Shown here in pieces: positions 7,960-16,948 of a DNA stretch of 64,000 bases. The translations under genes and the position numbers were made by a program. The stretch spans positions 496,001-560,000 of the forward strand of contig NC_007974.2 of NCBI RefSeq assembly GCF_000196015.1, in the 5' to 3' direction. The notes beneath the pieces are model-generated. The model saw only the letters and a program-made list of their open reading frames with translations, was not told the DNA's origin and searched no databases. The stretch comes from Cupriavidus metallidurans CH34. GTDB taxonomy: Bacteria; Pseudomonadota; Gammaproteobacteria; Burkholderiales; Burkholderiaceae. Each line of letters starts with the position of its first letter. Positions within the stretch are counted from its first letter, which is position 1.

Positions 7960-8805
7960 ATGAAGCGTCAATCGAGGTTCGAATCCATGTTGCGTGCCGG
8001 CGCGTTGGCGATGCTGCTGAGCATGTCCGTTCCCGTTCTGGCCCAGCATGTCTATCCGACGCCGGATGCCGCAGCTGATGCGTTCGGCGATGCAGTGGCA
8101 CGCAGTGACCCTGATGCGCTGAAGCAGGTGCTCGGCGCGAACTACGAGAAGCTGGTGCCGCCGGGGCTCAGCCAGAACGACATCTACGATTTCCTTGCCG
8201 CCTGGGCAAGCCATCATGCCGTCCAGCCCGATGGCGATAAGGCCGCACGTATCGAGGTGGGCGGTAGCGGCTGGACGTTCCCGGTTCCGCTGGCAAAGCG
8301 TAAAACCGGCTGGCAGTTCGATCTGGCTGCCGGCGAGCAGGAGATGCGGCGCCGTCGGATCGGGCGCAACGAACTCGTGGCGATGGATACGTTGCTGCAG
8401 CTCGCCGATGCCCAGCAGCGTTATGCGGAGCAGATTGGCAATGGCAAGTACGCCCATCAGCTCGTGAGTACGCCCGGCAAGACCAATGGGTTGTACTGGC
8501 CATCGGCATCGGCCGAGAATGATAGCCCGCTTGGACCGGATGCCTTGGCAATGGGCCCCGAGGTGCCGCCGGAGGAAGCGTTCTACGGCTATCGCTATCG
8601 GATCATCGCACCGCCGAAGGGCAGCGACGCCAAGTTCGCGTTCATCGCCTGGCCCGCGCGTTACGGTGATAGCGGCATCCACTCCTTCATGGTCGATAGC
8701 GAGCGCCGTTTCTACGAGCGAGACCTAGGCAAGAGTACCGGCACGCGCGCGGGTGCCATGCGAGCCTTTTCGCCCGAGGGTTGGGAGCGGGCTGCAGATC
8801 GCTGA
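7960..8805 (+). CDS. DUF2950 exported protein
   Basis: A 281-residue protein with a signal peptide (LAMLLSMSVPVLAQ) followed by the DUF2950 domain. Features of the family include the repeated-looking N-terminal segment YPTPDAAADAFGDAVARSD, then LVPPGLSQNDIYDFLAAW, and the C-terminal AFIAWPARYGDSGIHSFMV. The start ATG follows the DUF3300 stop by two bases, with GGAGG inside the end of that gene, so the two are translated from one message. The domain has no assigned function; an envelope or periplasmic role with the DUF3300 protein is inferred from export and pairing. Confidence 0.88.
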   Translation: MKRQSRFESMLRAGALAMLLSMSVPVLAQHVYPTPDAAADAFGDAVARSDPDALKQVLGANYEKLVPPGLSQNDIYDFLAAWASHHAVQPDGDKAARIEVGGSGWTFPVPLAKRKTGWQFDLAAGEQEMRRRRIGRNELVAMDTLLQLADAQQRYAEQIGNGKYAHQLVSTPGKTNGLYWPSASAENDSPLGPDALAMGPEVPPEEAFYGYRYRIIAPPKGSDAKFAFIAWPARYGDSGIHSFMVDSERRFYERDLGKSTGTRAGAMRAFSPEGWERAADR

Positions 8806-8835
8806 TTCCGGATCCGAAGTCTCCGGCAATTGCGT

Positions 8836-9576
8836 CTAAGCTGGATCCGGACCGCGCAGCGTGATGCGGTCTGCTTCGGCGTGGACGTCTGACAGCCCTT
8901 TCTCGTCGACGATACGAAGCTGACGGTGCCGCACCGTGATCAGCCCGACGGACGCAAAGCGGGACAGAAGCCGCGAGACCGTCTCCAGCGTCAGGCCCAG
9001 GTAGCTGGCGATATCGTTGCGAGTCATCGCCAGCATGACTTCTCCCCCGTCGGTGCCGCGGCGGCGGTGTTCCGCAGCCTGATCGAGCAATAGCATGGCC
9101 AGCCTCTGCGCGGCCTTCATTGAGCCGATGGTCACCAGCAACTCGCGCTGCCGCAAGGCGTCGCGGTGAAGTAGCGCGAGCAAGGCGGCGTGAACCGCCG
9201 GATCTTCCTCGCAGCGCTTCGCTGTCTCCAGTGGCACCACACAGCATTCGGATGCCTGCAGGGCAATCGCGCTCGTGCCGAACTGCGGCGCGTCATTCGG
9301 CTCGAGGCCGGCTACGTCACCGGGGAGCATGAAGCCGGTCAATTGCCGCCATCCAAGTGCCGATTCGTACATCCGCTTGATGCCGCCGTGGCGCAATGGG
9401 TAGACGGCGCGTACCGGTTGGTCCTGCCTGAATAGCGCCTCGCCGGCTTGCAGGTGCTTGCGCTCGGGGCTTAATGCTGGTCTGTCGGGCAGCAAGGTGC
9501 CTCCGTGTGCACTTGCGCAAACGGACTGGAACGGGCACAGGGTGCAGCATGAGGCGCTGGGGGCTTGGTGGTCCAG
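8836..9576 (-). CDS. fnr: Fnr-type oxygen-sensing regulator with [4Fe-4S] cysteines; likely CTG start
   Basis: A Crp/Fnr-family regulator of 246 residues if translation begins at CTG 9576. The effector domain spans about residues 30-150 and the DNA-binding domain has MTRNDIASYLGLTLETVSRLL, with the E-T-V-S-R pattern that reads TTGAT-type FNR boxes. An ATG-, GTG- or TTG-only search would start at TTG 9495 and lose the N-terminus. Upstream in frame is SCCTLCPFQSVC, the CX2CX5C cluster of Fnr, and a fourth cysteine occurs centrally in ASECCVVP. No ATG, GTG or TTG precedes the cluster in frame, but CTG 9576 has a perfect AGGAGG eight bases upstream. The alternative is a shorter, cluster-less protein from TTG 9495 (GGAGG four bases upstream) or a recently lost ATG. 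Confidence 0.85.
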   Translation of the reverse strand: MDHQAPSASCCTLCPFQSVCASAHGGTLLPDRPALSPERKHLQAGEALFRQDQPVRAVYPLRHGGIKRMYESALGWRQLTGFMLPGDVAGLEPNDAPQFGTSAIALQASECCVVPLETAKRCEEDPAVHAALLALLHRDALRQRELLVTIGSMKAAQRLAMLLLDQAAEHRRRGTDGGEVMLAMTRNDIASYLGLTLETVSRLLSRFASVGLITVRHRQLRIVDEKGLSDVHAEADRITLRGPDPA

Positions 9577-9584
9577 TGGTATTG

Positions 9585-9590
9585 CCTCCT
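9585..9590 (-). promoter_or_regulatory. Consensus Shine-Dalgarno upstream of the CTG start of fnr
   Basis: AGGAGG on the minus strand, eight bases before CTG 9576. It is the strongest ribosome site in the region, and the CTG it serves is the only plausible in-frame start that retains the CX2CX5C cluster. Confidence 0.6.
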
Positions 9591-9805
9591 GGCAGGCATG
9601 ATGGACATTTTTTCCCGACAGTATAAGTGCCCACGAACATCGCTGATCGTGAGTCGATCTGCATTCTTTTAAACAAGCGTAATAAGTTTTTTTGCGGCCT
9701 CTTAGGGGGAGAGGTCAGCATGTGCCCGGAAAGTAGAGAATTCTTTCAAAAATTCATGTTGTGCCTTCAAGACAATGTCGGAAAAGCGCCTCGTCGATTG
9801 TGTTA

Positions 9806-9820
9806 TGCTGCATCGCACAA
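9806..9820 (+). promoter_or_regulatory. TGCTGCATCGCACAA motif upstream of the PHB-depolymerase-type gene
   Basis: The motif is a TGC/GCA-rich imperfect inverted sequence 43 bases before the esterase start. It resembles, from memory, motifs found before phasin and other PHA genes in Burkholderiales and attributed to PhaR. This is a pattern-level suggestion only. Confidence 0.3.
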
Positions 9821-9862
9821 GAAAGGAGGAGACCCGTTCTCAAGACGAACAGGAGTCTTCAT

Positions 9863-10936
9863 ATGGCCAAAAGCCTCTCTCCGGACTGGGATGCGCAGCT
9901 TCGACAAATTCGTCGCGCGCAGTTTCAGCCCGCGAAACAAATTCGTACATGGCTGGAGCGTCTGGAACTGGCGCCCCCAGCCACTCATCGCCAGCGCCAC
10001 ACCGCGCCAGGCGAGGCCGGGCCGGCTGAATTGCCAGGCAACTGGCAGTCGCTGAATCTGGGCCTGACGCCGTTACCCGGCGAACTGGTCCCGCAACTCT
10101 CGTACCGCCTCTATATCCCGTCCGGCGCCAAGGGCGCATTGCCTGTCGTGGTGATGCTGCACGGATGTCAGCAAACGCCTGAAGCCCTGGCGGCTGGCAC
10201 GCGCATGAACGCGCTGGCCGAGCGCGAAGGATTCATGGTGGCTTATCCGCAGCAGCCATTGCGGCGCTCCGTGCATCGGTGCTGGCAGTGGTTCGACCTC
10301 GCGGCCGGGCAGGGCGGGCGCGAAGCACAGGCGCTGGCACTGCTGATCGACGAACTGGCAACCCGGCCCGACGTACGTATCGGCGAGATCTACCTTGCCG
10401 GGTTGTCGGCCGGTGCCGCGATGGCGGCTCTGGTGGCGTTGCGCTACCCGGACAAGGTCGCTGCCGTGGGATTGCACTCCGGTGTGGTGATCGGTGCGGC
10501 CGATTCGCCCCGGGCGGGCCTGAGGGCGATGCACGAGGGCTCGGCGATCGAGCCCGCGCTATTGCTCGATGCTGCTGGCGTGACGCCCGGCGGTCCGGCC
10601 ATGCCGGCCATCGTGTTGCACGGCATGGCGGACGAAGCGGTGCATCCGATCAACGGGCGTTTGTTGACGCAGCAGTTCCTGGCCTACAACGGCCTGGGTG
10701 GCAGCCTCGGCGGACAGATCGAAAGCGCTAACGATGCGCCGCTGGGCAAGGATGGCGAAGTTCGCGAAGCGCGCTTTGGCCGCTGGAATCGCGATCTGGT
10801 CCGACTGGTGGAAGTGGGGGGGCTGGGTCATGCCTGGAGTGGCGGCGATGCCACGGTACCGTACCACAGCAGCATCGGCCCGGATGCGAGCTGGCTGATA
10901 TGGCAATTTCTCCGTCAGCACAAGCGGGCGGCGTGA
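9863..10936 (+). CDS. PHB-depolymerase-family esterase
   Basis: A 357-residue alpha/beta hydrolase of the esterase/PHB depolymerase type. After an N-terminal region of about 90 residues the core shows VVVMLHGCQQTPEAL (oxyanion-hole region), the nucleophile elbow LAGLSAGAAM (GLSAG), the catalytic aspartate region HGMADEAVHP and the histidine region GLGHAWSGG. There is no signal peptide, which argues for a cytoplasmic enzyme or non-Sec export. The ATG at 9863 has AGGAG seven bases upstream. Proteins of this family hydrolyse poly-3-hydroxybutyrate or short esters; the exact substrate is not set by the sequence. A strong hairpin terminator follows. Confidence 0.87.
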   Translation: MAKSLSPDWDAQLRQIRRAQFQPAKQIRTWLERLELAPPATHRQRHTAPGEAGPAELPGNWQSLNLGLTPLPGELVPQLSYRLYIPSGAKGALPVVVMLHGCQQTPEALAAGTRMNALAEREGFMVAYPQQPLRRSVHRCWQWFDLAAGQGGREAQALALLIDELATRPDVRIGEIYLAGLSAGAAMAALVALRYPDKVAAVGLHSGVVIGAADSPRAGLRAMHEGSAIEPALLLDAAGVTPGGPAMPAIVLHGMADEAVHPINGRLLTQQFLAYNGLGGSLGGQIESANDAPLGKDGEVREARFGRWNRDLVRLVEVGGLGHAWSGGDATVPYHSSIGPDASWLIWQFLRQHKRAA

Positions 10937-10971
10937 CAACGCAGGACGGGGCCCGAAGCGCGCCCAAATGA

Positions 10972-11004
10972 AAAAGGGGGAAGGCTGTCAGCCTTCCCCC
11001 TTTT
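10972..11004. terminator. Bidirectional terminator between esterase and MHS transporter
   Basis: A perfect 15-bp stem AAAAGGGGGAAGGCT with a three-base loop (GTC) and its complement ending CCCCCTTTT. A-runs on one side and T-runs on the other let it serve both convergent genes. Confidence 0.9.
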
Positions 11005-11039
11005 CGATTGTGCCAGCGCGGCAAGCGTGGCGAGCGCGA

Positions 11040-12350
11040 TCAGGCGTGCCGCTTGCGTACGAACAGCGCCGTCACGATACCCATGATGCAGACGCCAACC
11101 ACATAGTGGGCCGGGGCCAGCGAATCATTCTTGAGCATCAGCGAGACGATCACCGGCGTCAGTCCGCCGAAGATCGCGTACGAGACGTTGTACGAGAAGG
11201 ACAGCCCGGAGAACCGCACTTGCGCTGGGAACGCGTGCACCAGCACGTAAGGCACGGCGCCAATCGTGCCGACGAAGAAGCCGGCCAGGGCGTACAGCGG
11301 CAGCAGCAGGTCGGGACGGGTGCCGATCGTCGTGTACAGCACGCAGGCCGTGGCAGCCAGCAGTGCGCCACCGATCGAAAGTGTCAGGCGCGCGCCAATG
11401 CGGTCAGCCAGGATGCCGGCCACCACGCAGCCGATCGACAGGCACAGCGTTGCGGCGCTGTTGGCCACCAGCGCGGTGCGGGCGTCGAAGCCGTACAGCG
11501 TCTGGAGGTAGGTCGGCGTCAGCAGGATCACCACCACGATGCCAGCGGACAGCATCCACGTGAGCAGCATCGAGATGACAACGGCGCCGCGGTGGTCGCG
11601 CACGACCGTCTTGAGCGGCAGTTCGGCGGCCAGCGCCTTGCGTTGCTGCAGTTCCGCGAAGACCGGGGTTTCATGGAGCCAGCGGCGCAGGTACATCGAG
11701 CCGACACCGAACACGCCGCCCAGCACGAACGGCACGCGCCAGCCATGGTCAACGAGTTCCTGCGGATCGAATACGGCGTTGATGCCTGTGGCTACCAGCG
11801 AGCCGAGCAGGATGCCGGCCGTCAGACCTGCAGTCAGCGTGCCGCAGGCATATCCGACGTGACGCCGGGGCACGTGTTCGGACACGAACACCCATGCGCC
11901 GGGGACTTCGCCGCCCACGGCGGCACCCTGCAGGATGCGCAGCACCAGCAGCGCCATCGGCGCCAGCAGGCCCACCGAAGCGTAGGTCGGCAGAAGGCCC
12001 ATCAGCAGCGTCGGTACCGACATCAGCAGAATCGACAACGTAAACATTTTCTTGCGGCCGAGCAGGTCACCGAAGTGCGCCATGATGATGCCGCCCAGCG
12101 GGCGTGCCAGGTAGCCGGCCGCGAAGATGCCGAAGGTCTGCAGCATGCGCAGCCAGTCCGGCACGGATGCCGGGAAGAATAACTGGCCAATGACCTTGGC
12201 GAAGAAAACAAAAATAATGAAATCGTAGAACTCGAGCGCGCCGCCAAGTGCGGCAAGCGCGAGCGTCTTGTAATCCTGACCGGTCAGCGGGCGAGCGGCA
12301 TGGCCGCCTTGCGCACCCGAAGCCCCGGCAGTACTGCTGGAGGTGGACAT
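11040..12350 (-). CDS. MHS-family MFS transporter (organic acid/proton symporter type)
   Basis: A 436-residue inner-membrane protein with about 12 hydrophobic segments. The N-terminal ALGGALEFYDFIIFVFFAKV and the cytoplasmic loop AHFGDLLGRKKMFTLSILLM are hallmarks of the metabolite:H+ symporter (MHS) branch of the major facilitator family, which takes up citrate, 2-oxoglutarate, proline/betaine or shikimate. A second RxGxRR-like loop is DRIGARLTLS in the C-terminal half. The ATG at 12350 is chosen because the longer frame upstream is arginine-rich and not membrane-like; its ribosome site is weak. The substrate cannot be told from sequence, and there is no catabolic operon attached. Confidence 0.88.
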   Translation of the reverse strand: MSTSSSTAGASGAQGGHAARPLTGQDYKTLALAALGGALEFYDFIIFVFFAKVIGQLFFPASVPDWLRMLQTFGIFAAGYLARPLGGIIMAHFGDLLGRKKMFTLSILLMSVPTLLMGLLPTYASVGLLAPMALLVLRILQGAAVGGEVPGAWVFVSEHVPRRHVGYACGTLTAGLTAGILLGSLVATGINAVFDPQELVDHGWRVPFVLGGVFGVGSMYLRRWLHETPVFAELQQRKALAAELPLKTVVRDHRGAVVISMLLTWMLSAGIVVVILLTPTYLQTLYGFDARTALVANSAATLCLSIGCVVAGILADRIGARLTLSIGGALLAATACVLYTTIGTRPDLLLPLYALAGFFVGTIGAVPYVLVHAFPAQVRFSGLSFSYNVSYAIFGGLTPVIVSLMLKNDSLAPAHYVVGVCIMGIVTALFVRKRHA

Positions 12351-12673
12351 GAAAAGACTCGCATGGATACATTCACATGCGAAGCGCGCAACACGGATGA
12401 CGTGGAGGGGGACGGCCGAAGGGATAACAGCACGAACTGAGCGAACCGGAGGCCGGCGGGGTAAGCAGGCTGGCAGGCAACGGACGCTTCGCAAAGGCGT
12501 AACGATACCAGATCGGTCTGTCGCATCCCTGATTTTGTATAAATCGGATTACTAAATCGTCCTTTGCACTGCCATAATCCGTCTCCATAATGAAAAACAA
12601 GTGAAATCCGGGGCACAAAGCGCGGGCTGGCATGGGGCTGAGCCTGCGTGGGGTCGAACTACTCTGGGGTGAC
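12351..12673. other. Divergent intergenic region, MHS transporter / DUF748 gene
   Basis: The 323 bases contain no convincing gene. The part around 12520-12600 is AT-richer, with stretches such as TTGTATAAATCGGATTAC, and is the likely place of the promoters for both divergent genes. No clear operator was recognised. Confidence 0.5.
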
Positions 12674-15600
12674 ATGGCTTTCAAGGATTCCATCCAGGCC
12701 GCGACAGGGGCGGCCATGGCCACGCCTCGCAGGCGCGTGGCCGTACGCGTCGCGGGTGGCGTGGTGGCCGCGCTGGCCGTATTCGGGCTGGCCGGCTATT
12801 TCGGTGGGCCGCCGCTGATCAAGTATCTGGTGGAGAAAAACGCCACCGAGGCGCTTGGGCGCAAGGTGACACTGGGCGAGGCGCATGTGAGGCCGTTCAG
12901 TCTGTCCGCCACGATCAACAACCTGACAATCTACGAGCCCGACGGCAAGACGCCGACGGTGACGCTCGGCGAGGCCGAGGCCAAGACCTCGGCCGCATCG
13001 GTCTGGCACCTCGCGCCGGTCATCGATTCCCTTCATGTGGATGCGCTGTCCGTGCACGTCTTGCGCGATGCGAATGGCCGCATGAACTTTGCCGATGTGC
13101 AGGAACGCTTTGCCGCGCTGCCGCCGAAGCCGGCCGACGCCAAGCCTGCGCGATTCTCGGTCAGCAATATCGCGGTGACGAATACCAGCTTCGTCTATGA
13201 GGACAAGCTGCTCAATACCGTCCAGCGCGTGGAGAACTTCACGCTGACCCTGCCGTTCCTGTCCAACCTGCCCCACGACGTCACCCTGAACACGGCGCCG
13301 AGCCTGTTTGCGAAGATCAATGGGTCGCCGCTGGCGCTGGCTGGCACGATGCAGCCTTTCGCGGACAGCCGTGAAGCAAACCTCAACATCAACCTGGATG
13401 GGCTCGAGGTAGCGAAGTACATGGCGTTCGCGCCAAAGCTGAAAGATGCTGAAGTCAAGAGCGGGCTCGTGGATACCCGGCTCAATGTGGGTTTCCGTCA
13501 AGAAAAGGACAAGCAGGACCTGTACGTGTCCGGAACCATTGCCCTGCGCGACGCCGACGTGGTGACCCATGCGGGCGCGCCGCTCGTCAAGGCGGGACGG
13601 CTGGCGGTCGACCTCGATCGTGTGGAGCCGCTGGCCCACAAGGCGCACGTGAAGAGCATCGAACTGGACGGCTTCGGCTTGCTGGCAACCCGAGGTGCCG
13701 ACGGCGCGCTCGATCTGGCGACGGCCTTCCTGCCGGAAGGTATGAAGTCAGCGCCGGCCAAGGCTCCCGCAGCCGCACCGGTGACCGCCACGCCGGCCCC
13801 GGCCTCGGTGGTTGCTGCATCGGGCGTGCAGGTGCCGCCCAAGGCCGAGGAGGTGCCGTGGTCCTACGCCGTCGACCGCATTGCGATCAAGGACGCGAAA
13901 CTGGGGTTTGTCGATGCGATGGCGCCCTCGGGGCCGGGCAAGCTGGACATCGGGCCCGTGAATGTTGATATCGCCAACCTTGCCAGCACCGGGGACAAGC
14001 CTGCCAAACTCGATGCCACGGTCACGATCGCCGATGGTCAGACCATCAAGCAGTCCGGGGAACTCGACCTCAAGAAAGGCACGCTGAACGGCACGCTGGA
14101 AACCGCGGGCGTGCGCCCGCAAGGCTTCGCGGCGTGGTGGCCGCACGAGTTGCGCAGCCAGTTCGGTGATACCGGCATCAATGCCGAGCTGAATTACAAG
14201 ATGGCGTGGTCGCAGCCGGTGTTCCAGTTCACGCTCGAGAAATCCCGGCTTGAACTGTCACCGCTCTACGTGGCCACTCGCGAGCCTGTCAATCTGCCCG
14301 CTTCGGCTGGCAACGATGATCGCGCGACGAAGGCAGCGAGCCCGGCGCCGAAAGGCCGCGCGGGCCGCGCGCAACGCGGCAACCGCGCTAGCCAGCGCGT
14401 GGCAGACACCGAGGGCGCCAACCTGCCGCTGCTCAGGGCTGACAAGCTCGTGCTGGACGACATCCAGCTCGACTTGGCCAAGCAGACGTTCGAAGCGGGG
14501 CAGGTATCGCTGGCCAAACCGCAGATCGCGGCAACACGTGACCATAGCGGCCAACTGCTGGAGATGGCGCGAATCTGGGCCGTCGAATCAGCCGAATCCG
14601 CCGGCAAGCGGGCGCGTGCGCCGGCTGCGGCGACGGCCGCGACAAATGGCGGAGGCGCGGGAGGGCCGGGCTGGAAGGTGCGCGTCGGCAAGATGGCGGT
14701 GGATGGCGGCTCCGCGCGCCTGGCGGACTATGAGCCGGCCGAGGCCAATCGCGGTCGCCCGGTCATTCACCAGTTCCGCAACATCGGATTCACCAGCGGC
14801 ACCGTGACCTGGCCGCTCTCGCCGGGAGCGGTGCCGATGAAACTGCATGCCGAAAGCGGGCGCAAGGGCGTGATGAACATCGACGGACAGGTCACGCCGA
14901 CCGGCCCGGCCGCGCAATTGCAGCTCGATCTACGCGAACTCGACATCGCGCCGTTGCAGCCCTACATGGCTGACCGTTTCAACGCTGCGTTGCGCAGCGG
15001 GGCGCTGACGCTCAAGGGCAAGGTTGCCTACGAGGCACCGGCCGGCAAGCCGATAGCGGTGCGATTCAATGGCAACGTGATGGCCGGTAATGTGCGTACG
15101 GTGGACCGTGTCACCGGCGACGACTTTCTGCGTTGGCGCTCGCTGGCCGTGAGCGGCGTCGACTTCAACATGAATGATGCGAAGGGGCCGCTCCAGCTCG
15201 GAGTCAACAACGTGGCGTTGTCCGATTTCTACGCCCGGGTGATCCTGAACGCCAATGGCCGGCTGAATCTGCAGGACGTGATGGCGGGTGGCGCGGCAAA
15301 GGGCGAGCCAGCACCGTCGACCAGCCTGACCCAGGCGAATCCGGCTTCGGCACCCGAAGCCAAGCCCGAGGCCAAGCCGGAGACGGCGGCCGCACCCGCG
15401 CAGGCAGCGGGGCCCAAGCCGGTTATCCGTCTGGGTGGTGTTTCCATCGACAAGGGGAACATCAACTTCTCGGACTTCTTCATCAAGCCGAATTACTCTG
15501 CCAACCTGACCGGCATGAAGGGGTCGATCTCCAAGGTCTCCACGGGGGATCCGACGCCGGCAGATCTGGTGCTGGATGGCCGGCTCGACGATGATGCTCC

Positions 15601-16645
15601 CGTCAATATCAGCGGCAAGATCAATCCGCTGGGCGAACAGCTCTTCCTCGATATCGCCGCCAAGGCCGACGGCGTGGAACTGACGCGTCTGACGCCTTAC
15701 GCGGCCAAGTACGCAGGCTACCCGATCACCAAGGGCAAGCTGAATGTCGATGTGGCGTACAAGATCGAGAATGGCAAGCTCGATGCGAAGAACCACCTCT
15801 ACCTGGACCAGCTCACGTTCGGCGACAAGGTGGACAGCCCCGACGCGGTCAAGGTGCCCGTGCTGCTGGCGGTATCGCTGCTCAAGGACCGCAATGGCGT
15901 GATCGATATCAACCTGCCGGTCTCGGGCTCCTTGTCTGATCCGGAGTTCAGCATCGGCGGTGTCATCCTGCGCGTGATCGTGAACCTGCTGGCCAAGGCG
16001 ATCACCTCGCCGTTCGCGCTGATTGCCCATGCATTTGGCGGCAACGCGGAAGAGCTGGGTTATATCGAGTTCGCGCCGGGTTCTTCCACGTTGACCGACG
16101 ACGCGCACAAGAAGATCGAGACCATCGGCAAGGCGCTCGCCGACCGGCCTTCGCTCAATCTGGAAATCAGCGGCCGGATCGACCCCGACACCGATGCCGA
16201 TGGCGCGCGCCGCGTCTGGCTGAACCAGCGCGTCGCCGAAGCCAAGCAGCGTGATCTGCGCCGTTCGGCACAGGCAGGCGCGCAGGCGGAAGAGGGCGAG
16301 GGCGGCGAGCAGGGCGCCACGGTCACCGTATCGCCGCAGGAATATCCGAAGTACCTGGAAGCGGTGTACAAGCGCGAGTCGTTCAAGAAGCCCCGCAACT
16401 TCATCGGCCTGACCAAGTCGTTGCCGCCGGCCGAGATGGAGAAGCTGCTGCTCGAACATGCGCCCGTGACCGATACGGAACTGCGCGCGTTGGCGGAGCA
16501 GCGGGCGTTGACGGTCAAGCAGGCGCTCGAGCGCGATGGCAAGGTGCCCAACGCCAGGCTGTTCCTGACCGCGCCGAAGCTCAACGCGGAAGGGATCAAG
16601 GACAAGGGCAAGCCCAACCGCGTCGATTTCTCAATCCGTCAATGA
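12674..16645 (+). CDS. DUF748 family giant membrane-anchored protein (AsmA-like)
   Basis: A 1323-residue protein. After about 30 residues comes one transmembrane anchor (VAGGVVAALAVFGLAGYF), then a very long periplasmic part. The anchor is followed by ALGRKVTLGEAHVRPFSLSAT, the AsmA/DUF748-type beginning, with repeated beta-rich units through residue about 1110. Low-complexity Ala/Pro/Lys linkers lie near residues 360-400, 545-580 and 890-930. The C-terminal part has ELGYIEFAPGSSTLTDDAHKK and LNLEISGRIDPDTDADGARR, which resembles the start of an OmpA-like peptidoglycan-binding domain. AsmA/TamB relatives are thought to bridge the two membranes and move lipid, and a similar envelope role is inferred here. 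The start at 12674 is the first with a plausible ribosome site. Confidence 0.88.
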   Translation: MAFKDSIQAATGAAMATPRRRVAVRVAGGVVAALAVFGLAGYFGGPPLIKYLVEKNATEALGRKVTLGEAHVRPFSLSATINNLTIYEPDGKTPTVTLGEAEAKTSAASVWHLAPVIDSLHVDALSVHVLRDANGRMNFADVQERFAALPPKPADAKPARFSVSNIAVTNTSFVYEDKLLNTVQRVENFTLTLPFLSNLPHDVTLNTAPSLFAKINGSPLALAGTMQPFADSREANLNINLDGLEVAKYMAFAPKLKDAEVKSGLVDTRLNVGFRQEKDKQDLYVSGTIALRDADVVTHAGAPLVKAGRLAVDLDRVEPLAHKAHVKSIELDGFGLLATRGADGALDLATAFLPEGMKSAPAKAPAAAPVTATPAPASVVAASGVQVPPKAEEVPWSYAVDRIAIKDAKLGFVDAMAPSGPGKLDIGPVNVDIANLASTGDKPAKLDATVTIADGQTIKQSGELDLKKGTLNGTLETAGVRPQGFAAWWPHELRSQFGDTGINAELNYKMAWSQPVFQFTLEKSRLELSPLYVATREPVNLPASAGNDDRATKAASPAPKGRAGRAQRGNRASQRVADTEGANLPLLRADKLVLDDIQLDLAKQTFEAGQVSLAKPQIAATRDHSGQLLEMARIWAVESAESAGKRARAPAAATAATNGGGAGGPGWKVRVGKMAVDGGSARLADYEPAEANRGRPVIHQFRNIGFTSGTVTWPLSPGAVPMKLHAESGRKGVMNIDGQVTPTGPAAQLQLDLRELDIAPLQPYMADRFNAALRSGALTLKGKVAYEAPAGKPIAVRFNGNVMAGNVRTVDRVTGDDFLRWRSLAVSGVDFNMNDAKGPLQLGVNNVALSDFYARVILNANGRLNLQDVMAGGAAKGEPAPSTSLTQANPASAPEAKPEAKPETAAAPAQAAGPKPVIRLGGVSIDKGNINFSDFFIKPNYSANLTGMKGSISKVSTGDPTPADLVLDGRLDDDAPVNISGKINPLGEQLFLDIAAKADGVELTRLTPYAAKYAGYPITKGKLNVDVAYKIENGKLDAKNHLYLDQLTFGDKVDSPDAVKVPVLLAVSLLKDRNGVIDINLPVSGSLSDPEFSIGGVILRVIVNLLAKAITSPFALIAHAFGGNAEELGYIEFAPGSSTLTDDAHKKIETIGKALADRPSLNLEISGRIDPDTDADGARRVWLNQRVAEAKQRDLRRSAQAGAQAEEGEGGEQGATVTVSPQEYPKYLEAVYKRESFKKPRNFIGLTKSLPPAEMEKLLLEHAPVTDTELRALAEQRALTVKQALERDGKVPNARLFLTAPKLNAEGIKDKGKPNRVDFSIRQ

Positions 16646-16655
16646 TGGGACGCGT

Positions 16656-16688
16656 GCCGGCGTTTGAACGAAATGCTCGAACGCCGGC
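16656..16688 (+). terminator. Hairpin after the DUF748 gene
   Basis: GCCGGCGTTTGA at 16656-16667 pairs, with one mismatch, with TCGAACGCCGGC at 16677-16688 around a 9-base loop, just after the DUF748 stop. There is no long T-run, so termination may be partial before the rubredoxin gene. Confidence 0.6.
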
Positions 16689-16755
16689 GTGGTGACCGTC
16701 ATCGAAAACCGCGTATCATGCGCCCCGAAACTTGAATCGATATCGGGAGCGAGAT

Positions 16756-16941
16756 GTGCAGCAGGAAGCAGTAGCCTACAAGACTTGGGTTTGCCTGATT
16801 TGCGGCTGGGTGTACGACGAGGAACTGGGCTTGCCCGAAGAAGGCATTGCCGCAGGCACGCGCTGGGAAGACATCCCGGACGACTGGCGCTGCCCGGAAT
16901 GCGATGTCGGTAAGGGCGATTTCTCGATGATCGAGATCTGA
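16756..16941 (+). CDS. Rubredoxin
   Basis: A 61-residue iron protein that carries one electron, usually in the cytoplasm. The two iron-binding knuckles are CLICGW and CPECDVG, and the core YDEELGLPEEGIAAGTRW and IPDDW segments are standard for bacterial rubredoxins. Translation is placed at GTG 16756, which has GGGAG six bases upstream; a TTG further upstream is less likely. Common partners are alkane hydroxylases or oxygen/peroxide reductases, but none is nearby, so its partner is unknown. It ends just before two small convergent membrane-protein genes. Confidence 0.95.
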   Translation: MQQEAVAYKTWVCLICGWVYDEELGLPEEGIAAGTRWEDIPDDWRCPECDVGKGDFSMIEI

Positions 16942-16948
16942 GGTCAGG

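Noticed and set aside
6302..8101. A 599-residue minus-strand frame opposite the DUF3300 gene
   Set aside because: It is a GC-driven shadow: low complexity, Thr/Ala/His-rich, no domain, and entirely opposite two genes with signal peptides and good ribosome sites.
9317..9721. A minus-strand frame of 134 residues overlapping the fnr N-terminus
   Set aside because: It is in a different frame from the CX2CX5C cluster, and no known protein pattern is seen; it only shares the upstream region of fnr.
10968..12182. A 404-residue plus-strand frame opposite the MHS transporter
   Set aside because: His/Gln/Arg-rich composition typical of a shadow of a membrane protein; it begins inside the terminator hairpin.
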